Shown here in pieces: positions 16,052-24,658 of a stretch of DNA of 64,000 bases. The translations under genes and the position numbers were made by a program. Under the pieces are notes generated by a model. That model had not been told where the DNA came from. It saw nothing but the letters and a program-made list of their open reading frames with translations, and searched no databases. The DNA comes from Nonomuraea dietziae (GTDB taxonomy: Bacteria; Actinomycetota; Actinomycetes; Streptosporangiales; Streptosporangiaceae). Within the stretch, counting starts at the first letter, position 1. Each line of letters opens with the position of its first letter. Where the stretch lies: assembly GCF_014195505.1 (NCBI RefSeq), contig NZ_JACIBV010000001.1, forward strand, positions 1,302,001 through 1,366,000, written 5' to 3'.

Positions 16052-18635
16052 GCTCGCGCCGGGAGCTGACGCCCAGCTTGGGATAGGCCTTGTACAGGTG
16101 GTACTCGACCGTGCGGGGGCTGAGGAAGAGCTGGGCGGCGATCTCGCGGCTGCTGTGTCCCGTGGCGGCCAGCCGTACGACGTGCAGCTCCTGCGGAGTG
16201 AGCTCCGCGACGGGAGCGGGGTGGGCGGTCCTCGGCGTCTCCCCCGTGGCGTGCAGCTCGGATCTGGCGCGCTCGACCCACGGGGCGGCGCCCAGCCGGG
16301 CGAAGGTCTCCATGGCCGCGTGCAGCGGGGCTCGGGCGTCGCCGGGACGGCGGGCACGGCGCAGCCACTCGCCGTGGAGCAGCTGGGTGCGGGCGTGCTC
16401 GAAGGGACGGCCGCCCTGGGCGTGCAGGCGGAGCGCCTCCAGGTAGAGGCTCTCGTCGTCGCTCGTCAGCGCCCGGCAGCGCAGGGCCACGGCCTGGGCC
16501 CATGGCTGCCGGGAGGCGTCCGCCCAGGCCACCAGGCGGCGCAGCGGCTCCTGCGCCCTGTGCGGCTGCGCCAGCCGTACGGCGGCCTCGATCTGGTCGG
16601 GGGCGGAGGACAGCAGCACCGCGGCGTTGCGCCCCGGCCCCGACCAGGCGGCCTCCAGACGGTCCAGAGCGGACTCGTGGTCACCCAGCGACAGCTCCAG
16701 CAGGCCCAGCACCGCCTCGCCCGTCGCCCGGTAGGCGGCGGGCGCCTCGCCTACCAGCCGGCGGCAGCGGTCCTCGTCCCCCTCGATCGCGGCGATCCTG
16801 GCGCTGACCCCGTTGATCCACGCGATGCGCTGCTGCAGGCCGCCGTCGCAGGCGATCCCGACGGCCTCGGCGACCGAGGCCTCGGCGTCGCGGTGCAGGC
16901 CCGCCCACACCTGGGTCTGGGCCAGGACCTGCAGGACCTGGGGCAGCGCGCCGATGAGGCCGTTCTCGCGGCAGCGCGCCACCTCGGCCGCGGCCAGCGC
17001 CATGGTGGTGGCGTCGTCCCCGATGATCATTCCGGTGTAGAGGGCGCGTTCGGTGTCGGAGGAGGTGGACAGGAACTCCACCAGCAGCGGCAGGCCGCGC
17101 GCGTAGTCGGCGCGCATGAGGTGGGACAGGCCCTCGGCCATGGGGTCGGGCGTGCCGAGCGCGGCCAGCTTCCTGGCCGCGGCTGAGACCGCGCCCTCGT
17201 CTCCGGTGAACCAGGCGTAGGTGGCGCCGGTACGCAGCATGGCGGCGCCCTGACACGGATCGGCCAGGTCGGCGCGTTCCTGGAGCAGGTGGACGGCCTG
17301 CTTCTCCTGGCCGAGCTCGAACATCGCCGCCGCGCGCGCCATGGTGAGCTCCGCGTCGGGAAGGCCGGGCTCGACCAGGCTCTCGGCCCTCTCGGCGAGG
17401 ACGGCCGCCTGGTCGGGATGCCCGCCCGACAGCGCGCAGGCCGCCGCTCTGGACAGCCAGCCGACCTGCTGCCGCACGTCGGGGCCGAGCCTGGCGGCCT
17501 GCTCGTACAGACGGGCGGCGGCGGCGTAGGCGGTTCGGGAGGCCGTTCGCTCGGCCGCGGCGGCCAGCTCGGCCGCCACACCGGCGTCGGGCTCCATCGT
17601 CGCGGCGGGCAGGTGGTGCGCCCTGCAGTCGGGGGTCTTGGCGACCTCGGCCAGAGCCCTGTGCACGGCCACGCGCCTGGCCAGCGCCGCGCCCTGGTAG
17701 GCGGCGGTGGCGACCAGCGGGTGCCTGAAGGCCACCCCCGACTCGCTCACCTGCATCAGCCCGGCCCTTTCGGCCTCCTCGAGGTCGTCGAGGCCGACGC
17801 CGAGCGTCTGTGCCGCCTCCAACTGGAGCGGCAGGTCTCCCCTGCCCTCGGCGGCCGCGATCAGCGCCATCAGCCTGGTCCGCTCGGGCAGGCGGCCGAT
17901 CTGCGCCCTGAACGACGAGAGCACCCTGTCGGCCACCTGCAGGTGCGGCTGCCGCCCCGCCTGGCCGCGCCTGGCCGCGGCGAACTCGATCAGCGCGAGC
18001 GGGTTGCCCCCCGACTCGGCGATGACCTCCTCGCGCAGGACCGGCGCGACCTCGAGCTCGGCCAGCAGGCTGGTCGCGCTCCCGCCGTCGAGCCTGGAGG
18101 GGCGCAGCTCGGTCAGGCCTGGCGCGGCGAAGCCGTCCTCCCTCGTGGCGAAGACCATCGCCACGCCCTCGGCGGCCAGCCGTCTCGCCGCGAACAGCAG
18201 GGGCTCGGCGCTGGCGTCGTCGAGCCACTGGGCGTCGTCGACCAGGCACAGCACGGGACCCTCCTCCGCCAGGTCGGCCAGGAGGGTGAGGACGGCGAGC
18301 CCGGTGAGGAAGCGGTCCTGCCCGCGTGCGAGGTCGGCTCCGAGCACCGCCTTGAGCGCGGCGGCCTGCGGGCCCGGCAGCGCGTCGAGGCGGTCCTGCA
18401 GCGGCCACAGCAGCTGCGTCAGCGCGCCGAAGGCGAGGTCGGCCTCGGGCTCGATGCCCGTCACGCGCAGCACGCGCAGGCCGAGCGCTGCCGCGCCGCC
18501 CGCCGCCCAGTCGAGCAGCGCGGTCTTGCCGATGCCCGCCTCGCCGCGCACCACGAGGGCGCCGCTGTGCCCCTGCCGCGCAGAGGTGATCAGGCCTTCG
18601 AGCTCGGCCTGTTCAGTGGACCGCCCGTAGAGCAC
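16029..18635 (-). CDS. Large LuxR-family (LAL) ATP-binding transcriptional regulator
   Basis: 868 aa from a GTG at 18635, chosen because GGAGG lies four bases upstream (protein begins VLYGRSTEQAELEGL). AAA/STAND ATPase with Walker A GEAGIGKT (31-38) and Walker B VLCLVDDAQWLDD (about 120-132), then TPR-like helical repeats, and a C-terminal LuxR helix-turn-helix (LTPQELHVVRLAATGHSSRE, then VEYHLYKAYPKLGVSSR). LAL proteins are ATP-dependent activators, typified by MalT. It is divergent, with 74 bp between starts, from the reductase-MFS-monooxygenase operon, its likely target. Confidence 0.93.
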   Translation of the reverse strand: MLYGRSTEQAELEGLITSARQGHSGALVVRGEAGIGKTALLDWAAGGAAALGLRVLRVTGIEPEADLAFGALTQLLWPLQDRLDALPGPQAAALKAVLGADLARGQDRFLTGLAVLTLLADLAEEGPVLCLVDDAQWLDDASAEPLLFAARRLAAEGVAMVFATREDGFAAPGLTELRPSRLDGGSATSLLAELEVAPVLREEVIAESGGNPLALIEFAAARRGQAGRQPHLQVADRVLSSFRAQIGRLPERTRLMALIAAAEGRGDLPLQLEAAQTLGVGLDDLEEAERAGLMQVSESGVAFRHPLVATAAYQGAALARRVAVHRALAEVAKTPDCRAHHLPAATMEPDAGVAAELAAAAERTASRTAYAAAARLYEQAARLGPDVRQQVGWLSRAAACALSGGHPDQAAVLAERAESLVEPGLPDAELTMARAAAMFELGQEKQAVHLLQERADLADPCQGAAMLRTGATYAWFTGDEGAVSAAARKLAALGTPDPMAEGLSHLMRADYARGLPLLVEFLSTSSDTERALYTGMIIGDDATTMALAAAEVARCRENGLIGALPQVLQVLAQTQVWAGLHRDAEASVAEAVGIACDGGLQQRIAWINGVSARIAAIEGDEDRCRRLVGEAPAAYRATGEAVLGLLELSLGDHESALDRLEAAWSGPGRNAAVLLSSAPDQIEAAVRLAQPHRAQEPLRRLVAWADASRQPWAQAVALRCRALTSDDESLYLEALRLHAQGGRPFEHARTQLLHGEWLRRARRPGDARAPLHAAMETFARLGAAPWVERARSELHATGETPRTAHPAPVAELTPQELHVVRLAATGHSSREIAAQLFLSPRTVEYHLYKAYPKLGVSSRRELSRLNLA

Positions 18636-18709
18636 GACACCTCCAAGTACCTGTGACCAGTAGATCCTACTGATGCGCCGAAACATTCCCCGCTCGTACG
18701 TTCGTCGGC

Positions 18710-19786
18710 ATGAACGAACTATTCGAGCAGGTCACCCTGGGCAAACTGGACCTTCCCAACCGCCTGGTGATGGCGCCGATGACGCGCAGCCGCGCCGTCG
18801 GCGGACTGGTGACGGATCTGACGGCCGAGTACTACGCGCAGCGGGCCGGCGCCGGGTTGATCATCACGGAGGGCACCCAGCCCTCGGTGATCGGCCAGGG
18901 TTACATCGACACCCCCGGGTTGCACGCGCGCGAGCAGGCCGAGGCGTGGCGCAGGGTCACCGACGCCGTCCACGAGCGCGGCGGCCGGATCTTCGTCCAG
19001 TTGATGCACTCGGGACGGGTCGGCCACCCCTGCCTCTACCCTGACGGCGCGCTGCCGGTGGCTCCCTCGGCGATCGCCTCCGGCGGTCAGATCTACACCC
19101 ATGACGGCATGCTCGACCATCCCACGCCCCGCCCGATGACGCTCGACGACATCGCCTCGACGGTGGAGGACTTCGTCACGGCGGCCACGTACGCGATGGA
19201 GGCCGGGTTCGACGGGGTGGAGCTGCACGCCGCCAACGGCTACCTGCTCCACCAGTTCCTGTGCGGCAGCGCCAACGCCCGCTCCGACGCCTACGGCGGC
19301 TCGGTCGAGAACAGGATCCGCTTCGCGGTGGAGGTCGCGCAGGCGGTCTCCGACGCGATCGGGCCCGAGCGGGTCGGCATGCGCATCTCCCCCGCCAACG
19401 GCAACAACGGGATCGACGAGCGGGACTCCGCCGACGTCTACCCTGCCCTGATGCGCGCCCTGGCGCCGTACGAGCTGGCCTACGTGCACGTCATGGAGTT
19501 CGGCAGCAGGGAGATCACCAAGCTGGTCAGGGCCGCCTGGCCCGGCACCCTCATCCTCAACCCGCACGCGACGGGCCAGGAGGCGAAGGTCACGCCTGAG
19601 GCCGCGACCGCGGTGCTGCGCGAGGGCCTGTGCGACGCGGTCAGCCTCGCCACCCTGTGGCTGGCCAATCCCGACCTGCCCGAGCGCATCAGGGCGGGGG
19701 GTCCGTACAACGAGGCCGATCCCTCCACCTTCTACGGCGGCGGCCACCGCGGCTACACCGACTACCCGACGGTGGCCGCCCGATGA
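18710..19786 (+). CDS. Old yellow enzyme family ene-reductase (NemA-like)
   Basis: 358 aa FMN-dependent NAD(P)H:flavin oxidoreductase with a TIM-barrel fold. Visible motifs: PNRLVMAPMTRSRAV, IFVQLMHSGRVGHP, the substrate-binding His/Asn pair in ELHAANGYLLHQFL, the ENRIRFAVEVAQAV segment, and the phosphate-binding end ATLWLANPDLPERI. These enzymes reduce activated C=C bonds and nitro groups of electrophiles. First gene of an operon; its stop overlaps the start of the MFS gene (ATGA). Confidence 0.95.
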   Translation: MNELFEQVTLGKLDLPNRLVMAPMTRSRAVGGLVTDLTAEYYAQRAGAGLIITEGTQPSVIGQGYIDTPGLHAREQAEAWRRVTDAVHERGGRIFVQLMHSGRVGHPCLYPDGALPVAPSAIASGGQIYTHDGMLDHPTPRPMTLDDIASTVEDFVTAATYAMEAGFDGVELHAANGYLLHQFLCGSANARSDAYGGSVENRIRFAVEVAQAVSDAIGPERVGMRISPANGNNGIDERDSADVYPALMRALAPYELAYVHVMEFGSREITKLVRAAWPGTLILNPHATGQEAKVTPEAATAVLREGLCDAVSLATLWLANPDLPERIRAGGPYNEADPSTFYGGGHRGYTDYPTVAAR

Positions 19787-20964
19787 GCCTCCACGTACGG
19801 CAGGCCAGGCTCTCGGCGCTCTCGCTGGCCGTGCTGGCAGGGCCGATGTCGTTCGGCATCGCCGGCCCCGCGCTCATCCTGGGCGAGGTCGCCGACGGCC
19901 TCGGCGTCTCGCCCGCGACGGCGACCTGGCTGGTGACGGTGTTCGGCTGGGGCATCGCGGTGGGAACGCCGCTCATGTCGGGGCTGGTCGGCCACCGCGG
20001 GGTGCGCGCCACGGCGGCGCTGTGCGGTCTGCTCGTCCTGGTGGGATCGGCTCTCGCGCTCGTCGCGCCCTCCTTCCCCTTCCTGCTGGCCGGCAGCGCC
20101 GCGCAGGCGCTCGGCGCCGCCGGTCTGACAGGGCTGGCCATGCACCTGGCCGACTCCCCTCGCAGGATGGGCGTGGCCACGGCCTCGCTCGCCGTGGTCG
20201 GCTCGGTGTCGCCACTCGTGGGGTCGCTGGTCAGTGATCTGCTGTCGTGGCGCGTCGTGCTCGCGCTGCCGGTGGTGGCCGTGCTGGCGGTGCCCGCCGT
20301 CCTCGGTCATGCGCGCCAGGAGCCTTCGCCCGGCCGGTTCGACGCGACGGGCGCCGTGGTCCTGACCGCGCTGGTCACCGCGCTGGTGTTCGTCCCCCAC
20401 CAGCCCATGGTGGCGGGGATCGCCGCGGTCGTCGTGGCGGCGGCGTTCGCGCTGCACCTGCGGCGCAGGCCTGACGGCTTCGTGCCCGCCGTCCTGGTGC
20501 GCTCGCCCGCGTTCCTCGGCGCGGCGGGGCTCGCCTTCGCCCTGGCCGTCGGCAACTTCGCGCTGATCTACGCCCTTCCCGCCCGGCTGACGGAGCTGAC
20601 GAGCTGGACGTCCGCGCAGATCGGCGTGGCCATGGTGTGGCCGCTGCTGTTCGGCGGCGGCCTGTCGTGGTTCGTCGTGGCGGCCTCCGCCAGGATGCGA
20701 CCGCGCCCGGTCATCGCGGCGCTGGTCGTCGCGGGTGTCGCGGCCGCGCTGACCGCGGCCTTCACCGGGTGGGCGTTCGGCCTGCTGGCCGCGCAGGCGG
20801 CGGCCTCGATCGCGGCCGCCTCGGGACAGGGGGTGCTGGCGGTCCGCGCCACCTCCGCGGCCCCCGAGGAGCACAGGGCGGCCGCGATCGGCCTGTTCAA
20901 CCTGTGCTACCTGCTGGGAACCGCCTTCGGCCCCGCCATCGTGGCGCTGCTCGTTTCCGCCTGA
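19783..20964 (+). CDS. MFS transporter, DHA1-like (12 TM)
   Basis: 393 aa with about 12 hydrophobic helices. The N-terminal half shows the MFS layout (SPATATWLVTVFGWGIAVGT in helix 2; RMGVATASLAVVGSVSPLVG in helix 5). Translationally coupled to the upstream ene-reductase by a 4-bp overlap and followed 17 bp later by the monooxygenase. Probably exports a toxic compound or product handled by the two flavoenzymes; substrate unknown. Confidence 0.9.
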   Translation: MSLHVRQARLSALSLAVLAGPMSFGIAGPALILGEVADGLGVSPATATWLVTVFGWGIAVGTPLMSGLVGHRGVRATAALCGLLVLVGSALALVAPSFPFLLAGSAAQALGAAGLTGLAMHLADSPRRMGVATASLAVVGSVSPLVGSLVSDLLSWRVVLALPVVAVLAVPAVLGHARQEPSPGRFDATGAVVLTALVTALVFVPHQPMVAGIAAVVVAAAFALHLRRRPDGFVPAVLVRSPAFLGAAGLAFALAVGNFALIYALPARLTELTSWTSAQIGVAMVWPLLFGGGLSWFVVAASARMRPRPVIAALVVAGVAAALTAAFTGWAFGLLAAQAAASIAAASGQGVLAVRATSAAPEEHRAAAIGLFNLCYLLGTAFGPAIVALLVSA

Positions 20965-20981
20965 CAGAAGGGACGACCACC

Positions 20982-22062
20982 ATGCAGTTCGGAGTCTTCA
21001 CCGTCGGCGACGTGGCGGCCGATCCGGTCACCGGGCGCACGCCGACCGAGTACGAGCGCATCAAGGCGATGACCACCATCGCGATCAAGGCCGAGGAGGT
21101 GGGCATGGACATCTTCGCGACCGGCGAGCACCACAACCCGCCGTTCGTGCCGTCGTCGCCGACGACCCTGCTCGGCTACGTCGCCGCCAGGACCGAGCGG
21201 CTGATCCTGTCCACCTCCACGACGCTGATCACCACCAACGATCCCGTGAAGATCGCCGAGGACTACGCGATGCTGCAGCACCTGGCCGACGGCCGGGTGG
21301 ACCTGATGATGGGCAGGGGCAACACCGGCCCCGTCTACCCGTGGTTCGGCAAGGACATCCGCGACGGCATCCCCCTGGCCATCGAGAACTACGCCCTGCT
21401 GCGCAGGCTGTGGCGTGAGGAGGCGGTCGACTGGACGGGGCCGCTTCCGCACGCCGCTGCAGGGCTTCACCTCCACGCCGCGCCCGCTCGACGGGGTGCC
21501 GCCGTTCGTGTGGCACGGCTCCATCCGCTCGCCCGAGATCGCCGAGCAGGCGGCCTACTACGGCGACGGGTTCTTCGCCAACCACATCTACTGGCCGAAG
21601 GACCACTTCCAGCGCCTGATCGGCATCTACCGCGAGCGGTACGCCCACTACGGGCACGGCACCCCCGAACAGGCGATCGTCGGCCTCGGCGGCCAGGTCT
21701 ACCTGCACAGGAACTCGCAGGAGGCGGTGCGGGAGTTCCGCCCCTACTTCGACAACTCCTCCGTGTACGGCCACGGCCCCTCGCTGGAGGAGATGACCGA
21801 GCAGACGCCGCTGACGGTCGGCAGCCCGCAGGAGGTCATCGACAGGACCCTGACCTTCCGCGAGCACTTCGGCGACTACCAGCGCCAGCTGTTCTTCATG
21901 GACGGCGCGGGGCTGCCGCTGAAGACCGTTCTCGAGCAGCTCGACATCCTGGGCGAGGAGGTGGTGCCCGTACTCCGCAAGGAGTTCTCCGCCCGCCGTG
22001 CAGCAGGCGTGCCCGACGCCCCCGTCCACCCGGCCCTGGGTGTCACCGGCGCCTCTGCGTGA
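20982..22062 (+). pseudogene. LLM-class luciferase-like flavin monooxygenase, frameshifted
   Basis: Bacterial-luciferase-like F420/FMN monooxygenase split over two frames. The ATG at 20982 (AGAAGGGA upstream) opens MQFGVFTVGDVAADPVTGRT, with DIFATGEHHNPPFVPSSPTT, and runs in frame to about 21440; the remainder continues one base later as FRTPLQGFTSTPRPLDGVPP up to the stop at 22062. Deleting one base at GGGGCC (21437-21442) restores a single protein of about 359 aa, normal for the family. Either a real frameshift or a sequence error; the downstream half shows no other damage. Third gene of the OYE-MFS operon. Confidence 0.88.
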
Positions 22063-22294
22063 CCACCACCGGTGGCGGCATCCGGTCCCTGTGCCGGCTC
22101 GACCGAATCGCCCGCAAGCCGGCCGAGCGGGGTTCGCGCCCGACCACGCGAACGTGCTCGCCTACCAGCTGGTGTCGGCGCCATCCTTCGCGCATCGCTA
22201 GATGATCTACTCTTAAGCCCCGACACATGAGATAAAGGATCATCCATGCCAGGCAGGGCGGGACGGTCCGATGTCGGGTCATGGAGGACAGAGA
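22063..22294. other. Intergenic region upstream of SapA-like gene
   Basis: 232 bp. Contains an inverted pair GATGATC (22201-22207) and GATCATC (22238-22244) just upstream of the next gene, a possible operator. No gene seen. Confidence 0.45.
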
Positions 22295-22813
22295 GTGAAG
22301 AAGAAGACGAGCGTTGTCGCGGGGGTCACCGCGGCGGCGGCCGCGGCTGTGACGCTCGCCATGCCGGCCCAGGCTGACGCCGGTTCCACGCAGGGACCGA
22401 ACCCGTACAAGCCCCACGCGGTGTGCGGGAGCGGCTACAAGATCGTCAATCATTTCGACATCAGGACCGCGGACGTCTACCTCATGCGGAACAGGCAGAA
22501 GAACACCAACTGCGTCGTCACGCTGAAGAAGAAGGACCTCGGAAGAGCCACCCCCGTCACCGCCTCGCTCCATCGGGCGGTGGACGGCAGGCCGGCGACA
22601 GGGGCCGGCCTGGGCGGCATCGAGCGGGGCTCCTTCAAGTACTACGCGGGCCCCGTCTATGTCCAGGCGACAGGGGCGCTGCGGCTCGGCAATGCCAGGC
22701 GCATGGAGTCGTGCGTGTTCTGGGCCGGAAGCACCAGCCGTGACGTCGACCCGGGCAAGTGGACGCACTGCAACTCCGCCCGAGGCGACGACGACGCGGC
22801 TCGGAGGTCGTAG
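22295..22813 (+). CDS. SapA-like spore-associated secreted protein
   Basis: 172 aa from a GTG at 22295 preceded by GGAGGA. Signal peptide (VKKKTSVVAG..., cleavage after AQADA), then a mature region with four Cys. The pattern VCGSGYKIV..., NTNCVVTLKKK and FKYYAGPVYVQATG matches the layout of the Streptomyces spore-associated protein A family (short secreted beta-rich protein). Function of the family is not established; associated with aerial spores. The mature protein is slightly longer than usual, with a charged tail (RGDDDAARRS). Confidence 0.7.
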   Translation: MKKKTSVVAGVTAAAAAAVTLAMPAQADAGSTQGPNPYKPHAVCGSGYKIVNHFDIRTADVYLMRNRQKNTNCVVTLKKKDLGRATPVTASLHRAVDGRPATGAGLGGIERGSFKYYAGPVYVQATGALRLGNARRMESCVFWAGSTSRDVDPGKWTHCNSARGDDDAARRS

Positions 22814-22823
22814 GCGATGAGTA

Positions 22824-22925
22824 CCTCAGAGCTGTTTCTTGGATCGGGTACGGAGCCAGATGGCTAGGGCAGCCAGGGGTGAGGGTGCGAGGAAGATGTA
22901 GGCGCGTTTGCCATATCGCGTCAGC
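22824..22925 (-). mobile_element. 3' end remnant of an IS5-type element
   Basis: On the minus strand, about 32 residues at the C-terminus of an IS5-family transposase are recognisable (RYGKRAYIFLAPSPLAALAI, then WLRT), followed by the terminal sequence GATCCAAGAAACAGCTCTGAG. The same end, with few differences, closes the element at 29.1-29.9 kb. Everything upstream of the last 30 codons is gone. Confidence 0.75.
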
Positions 22926-22983
22926 CCCACGAACCGTGGATGATCGGCCCATGCACCCCATCTCAGGTTCGGCAGCGGGGCTG

Positions 22984-24546
22984 CTACCTCCACGGTGCTT
23001 GCGGCTGCGATGCTGTGCTCCGGCGGTGCACGCTGTAGAGGGCGAGGCCGAGCACCACCGTGGCGTAGCCGCAGAACACGGCCAATCCGGCCCACCCCGG
23101 CAGGGGGAAGTAGCCGCCCGAGGGCGCGTAGTGGGCGATGACTTGGGGGTATTGGCGGACGGTCTGCTGGACGGCGAAGGCAGCGGCCGGAGTGGGGCGC
23201 AGCAACCACCGCGATACGTCGTCGGGTAGAAGCGGCAGGGCGGCAACAACATAGGGCAGAACGGTCACCGAGATCGCGACAGTGATCGCCACCCAGGCCC
23301 GCGGCACCAGCGTGCCGAGGGCGAGCGCGAAGACGCCGGCGACGGCAAGCAACGCGGCGACACCGACGACGAGCCGCAGGTCGGTGAGCGTGGGCACGGC
23401 TAGAACGCTGATGTCGCGTGCCCGCAGGATCGCCGAGCCGAGGGGCACGACGACGCCGGCGCCGACCAGACCAGTGAGGAAGGCCGCCGTGCCGATCACG
23501 ACGGCCTTCGCCGTCAGGATCCGGCCGCTGACCCCCGCGTCGTCGGCTTGACGAGAGCGGTTCCCTGCGGCCGCGAACCGAACGGCTATCACGATCACGA
23601 TGATCATGGCGATGGCCAGGCCGATGAGGGTGCTGTGTGCGGTGCGCCCGCCCTCGGCGACCGGCCCGATGTCGCCGGTTCCGGTGACGCTGAACGTCCC
23701 GCTCGACCGGACAAGCCCGGGCGCCCGGTGGTATCGCTCCCAGTCGGTGCGGCCCATCTGCCCTACCGGGGCCGCGCTCCAGTCGGCGGCGGGCGCGCCG
23801 TCGAGGCTGATGTTGTCGAAATCGGCGGTGACCTGGGTGAAGCGCGATTCCGGCAGGCTCGCTCCCAGTGGCGTGCGCTTGAGCGTCAGGTCTCCTGGAG
23901 AGGCGGCGAACAGCCCCACCCGCACGGTGGCGGGAAGACCGGGCAGATACGCGGCGCCGACCTTCGTCCAGCGCGCACCGTCGGTCGATTCGTAGCCGGT
24001 GATGGTCTCGCCGGAACGGGTCAGGCGCAGCCAGCGTGGTGAGTCAGCGCTGACGCCGTTTGGACTGCCGGCCACATCGTGCACGTATTCGTACTGCATA
24101 CGAACGCCGTGACCGCCGGTGGCCATGAGCGCCGCATAGGAGGAACCTGGTGCGGTGCCGTCCTTGACGATGAGGCCGGCCTTCGCCCAGGGCACGAGGC
24201 CCGGGACGATCTCGTCGTGATCGGGCGGTGGGTAGGTGATGATGCCGGTCATCGAGGTCAAGCGCGCGGTGATGCTGCCGTTCTCGCCTAAGGGCCGATG
24301 AACGAGGTAGAACGTGTCGCTCACCGAATGTCCGTGCGGTCCCACGGGATCGGTGGAGCAGGCGACCTCGACGGGTCCCTCGCTGCAGGAACTGGTGGGG
24401 ATGGCCGCGAAGACGACGCCGAGCAGGATGATGGTCAGCATCGCGGCGGCCATCGCGATCTGTCGGCCACGGCTGCGGAATTTCGTCCACTCGCGGCGCA
24501 CCAGTGCGGTCAGTGGCTGGACGGTGGCTTCGTTGGCTGCGTGCAT
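22984..24546 (-). CDS. ABC-2 type permease with inserted beta-sandwich domain
   Basis: 520 aa. A cytoplasmic N-terminus (LTALVRREWTKFRSRGRQIA) leads into helix 1 (about 30-48). An extracellular domain of roughly 240 residues follows, resembling DUF1349/LamG-like sandwiches (DTFYLVHRPLGENGSITARL, WAKAGLIVKDGTAPGSSYAA, RWLRLTRSGETITGYESTDG). Then come five or six helices (about 300-510) of the ABC-2 family. No ATPase gene is adjacent: the 3' side is an IS5 remnant and the 5' side a divergent two-component system, so the permease appears orphaned. It probably answers to the neighbouring histidine kinase. Confidence 0.8.
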   Translation of the reverse strand: MHAANEATVQPLTALVRREWTKFRSRGRQIAMAAAMLTIILLGVVFAAIPTSSCSEGPVEVACSTDPVGPHGHSVSDTFYLVHRPLGENGSITARLTSMTGIITYPPPDHDEIVPGLVPWAKAGLIVKDGTAPGSSYAALMATGGHGVRMQYEYVHDVAGSPNGVSADSPRWLRLTRSGETITGYESTDGARWTKVGAAYLPGLPATVRVGLFAASPGDLTLKRTPLGASLPESRFTQVTADFDNISLDGAPAADWSAAPVGQMGRTDWERYHRAPGLVRSSGTFSVTGTGDIGPVAEGGRTAHSTLIGLAIAMIIVIVIAVRFAAAGNRSRQADDAGVSGRILTAKAVVIGTAAFLTGLVGAGVVVPLGSAILRARDISVLAVPTLTDLRLVVGVAALLAVAGVFALALGTLVPRAWVAITVAISVTVLPYVVAALPLLPDDVSRWLLRPTPAAAFAVQQTVRQYPQVIAHYAPSGGYFPLPGWAGLAVFCGYATVVLGLALYSVHRRSTASQPQAPWR

Positions 24547-24568
24547 GCGTCCGGTTCTACGCGTCGGG

Positions 24569-24610
24569 CCATAACACGGTCTGCACGGCCGCTGTTATGC
24601 CGCTGTTAAG
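24569..24610. promoter_or_regulatory. Candidate OmpR-type operator between permease and kinase genes
   Basis: Three related half-sites: ATAACAC (24571-24577, inverse orientation), CTGTTAT (24592-24598) and CTGTTAA (24603-24609). The last two are direct repeats spaced 11 bp start to start, as expected for an OmpR/PhoB dimer. They lie in the shared upstream region of the divergent permease and histidine kinase genes. Confidence 0.55.
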
Positions 24611-24658
24611 TCCGGCGCGGCATCCTGGAGGCTGGCATGCAACGGGGAGCAGAGACGG

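Noticed and set aside
21437..21442. Programmed ribosomal frameshift in the monooxygenase
   Set aside because: No slippery heptamer or downstream structure, and the family is normally a single frame; an indel is simpler.
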